Origin: Acidobacteriota bacterium
GTDB lineage: Bacteria > Acidobacteriota > Vicinamibacteria > Vicinamibacterales > Vicinamibacteraceae
Length of the DNA: 7,642 nucleotides
Assembly (NCBI GenBank): GCA_023427865.1
Contig: JAEYZV010000532.1
Span: 1 to 7,642, forward strand
Direction: 5' to 3'
The translations under genes and the position numbers were made by a program. Shown in pieces: positions 6,909-7,642 of this stretch; positions within the stretch are counted from its first letter, which is position 1, and each line of letters begins with the position of its first letter. The notes under the pieces were generated by a model. It did not search any database. It saw only the letters and a list, made by a program, of their open reading frames with translations, and was not told the origin of the DNA.

Positions 6909-7642
6909 CCGTCGTCGGCATGCCACGCGGAGCCGTGCTGCGGCTCGCGTCGTCGGCCGATGCACTTGCGGCGTTGGCGGCGGCAGAGGTCCTGGCGCTG
7001 CTCGAAGCGGCGCTCGCCTGGCGCGGTGAGGCTCATCTCGCGCTGGCCGGCGGACGCACTCCCGCGGCGCTGTACCGCAGGCTCGCCTCGTCGCCGTTCG
7101 AAGGCTGGGCGCACGTCCACGCGTGGTTCGGGGACGAGCGGATGGTGCCGCCCGATCACGCCGACAGCAACTACCGTCTGGCGCGCGAGACACTGCTGTC
7201 GGCGGTGCCGATTCCAGAGGCACAGGTCCATCGCATGGCCGGAGAGCTCGAGCCGCACGTCGCGGCCGCCCGGTACGACGAGTTGCTGCGCGCACTCGCG
7301 CGCGCGCAGGACCGCGACACGCCGGCGATGGACGTCCTGTTGCTCGGGATGGGTGCCGATGCCCACACCGCGTCGCTGTTCCCGGGCTCGCCGTTGTTGG
7401 CCGACGAAGCGCGTGACGGCGCGGCTGCGTTCGCCGCCGCCGTGCACGTGCCCGCGGCCGACGCGTGGCGCCTCACGCTCACCCCCGCCACCATCCGCGC
7501 AGCGCGGGCGACCGTCGTGCTGGTGAGCGGCACCGACAAGCATGCCGCGCTCCGGCGCGTGCTCGGGGAGGACCCCGCGATGACGGACGCGCCCGCGACG
7601 CTGCTGCACGACCTGCCAGGCGACGTCGCGTGGCTGGTGGAC
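6905..7642 (+). CDS. pgl: 6-phosphogluconolactonase (DevB/SOL type), 3' end outside window
   Basis: 246 codons are open from an ATG at 6905 to the window edge without a stop. Typical family length is about 220-270 residues, so little is missing. The product hydrolyses 6-phosphogluconolactone, the product of Zwf, to 6-phosphogluconate. Visible motifs are LALAGGRTP (45-53), matching the family's LSGGSTP loop, GDERMVPPDHADSN (76-89), which is nearly canonical, and GMGADAHTASLFPG (148-161), where the usual D-G-H is D-A-H. The ATG overlaps the zwf stop by 4 bases and no Shine-Dalgarno is seen, so translation probably depends on termination-reinitiation from zwf. Glucosamine-6-phosphate deaminases share the fold, but the GDER and HTASLFPG motifs together with the zwf context make lactonase the clear choice. 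Confidence 0.95.
   Translation, partial: MTVVGMPRGAVLRLASSADALAALAAAEVLALLEAALAWRGEAHLALAGGRTPAALYRRLASSPFEGWAHVHAWFGDERMVPPDHADSNYRLARETLLSAVPIPEAQVHRMAGELEPHVAAARYDELLRALARAQDRDTPAMDVLLLGMGADAHTASLFPGSPLLADEARDGAAAFAAAVHVPAADAWRLTLTPATIRAARATVVLVSGTDKHAALRRVLGEDPAMTDAPATLLHDLPGDVAWLVD

Noticed and set aside
5148..7295. Long minus-strand open frame opposite pgi, zwf and pgl (715 codons)
   Set aside because: It spans three real plus-strand genes and two of their junctions, and its translation has no domain signature.

Overview
The window is GC-rich DNA (roughly two thirds G+C by eye) with dense, G/C-ending codon use. I see no RNA gene, insertion sequence, phage gene or CRISPR array. The proteins resemble those of high-GC Acidobacteriota, Vicinamibacter/Luteitalea-like. 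The grounds are a glucose-6-phosphate isomerase of the transaldolase-fusion type, a CehA/McbA-like PHP hydrolase, a secreted Asp-box propeller, and an intergenic block of GGGT/CCCC heptamer repeats. This placement is an inference from family resemblance; no rRNA or marker gene is present.

Layout. (1) 1-1242, minus strand: a membrane-anchored or exported PHP-type metallohydrolase whose C-terminus runs off the left edge. (2) 1243-1458: a divergent intergenic region filled by two oppositely oriented arrays of GC-rich 7-nt repeats. (3) 1459-2811, plus: a secreted beta-propeller protein with five Asp-box (BNR) repeats. (4) 2820-3560, minus and convergent with the previous gene across 8 bases: a stand-alone 3'-phosphoesterase of the LigD PE family. 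(5) 3561-3666: a short divergent intergenic region. (6) 3667-7642, plus: a tightly packed pgi-zwf-pgl operon. Both internal junctions are 4-base start/stop overlaps, and pgl runs off the right edge.

The three operon genes form one metabolic unit. Pgi interconverts fructose-6-phosphate and glucose-6-phosphate, Zwf oxidises glucose-6-phosphate to 6-phosphogluconolactone with reduction of NAD(P)+, and Pgl hydrolyses the lactone to 6-phosphogluconate. This is the entry to the oxidative pentose phosphate (or Entner-Doudoroff) route. The Pgi is of the type usually found as the C-terminal half of transaldolase-PGI fusions, but here it has no transaldolase part. The left half is accessory: an envelope hydrolase, an exported propeller and a DNA-end-processing enzyme, with no obvious functional link to the operon.

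I found no convincing new multi-gene system. The points most worth a second look are the heptamer-repeat block, the unfused PGI and the orphan LigD-type phosphoesterase.
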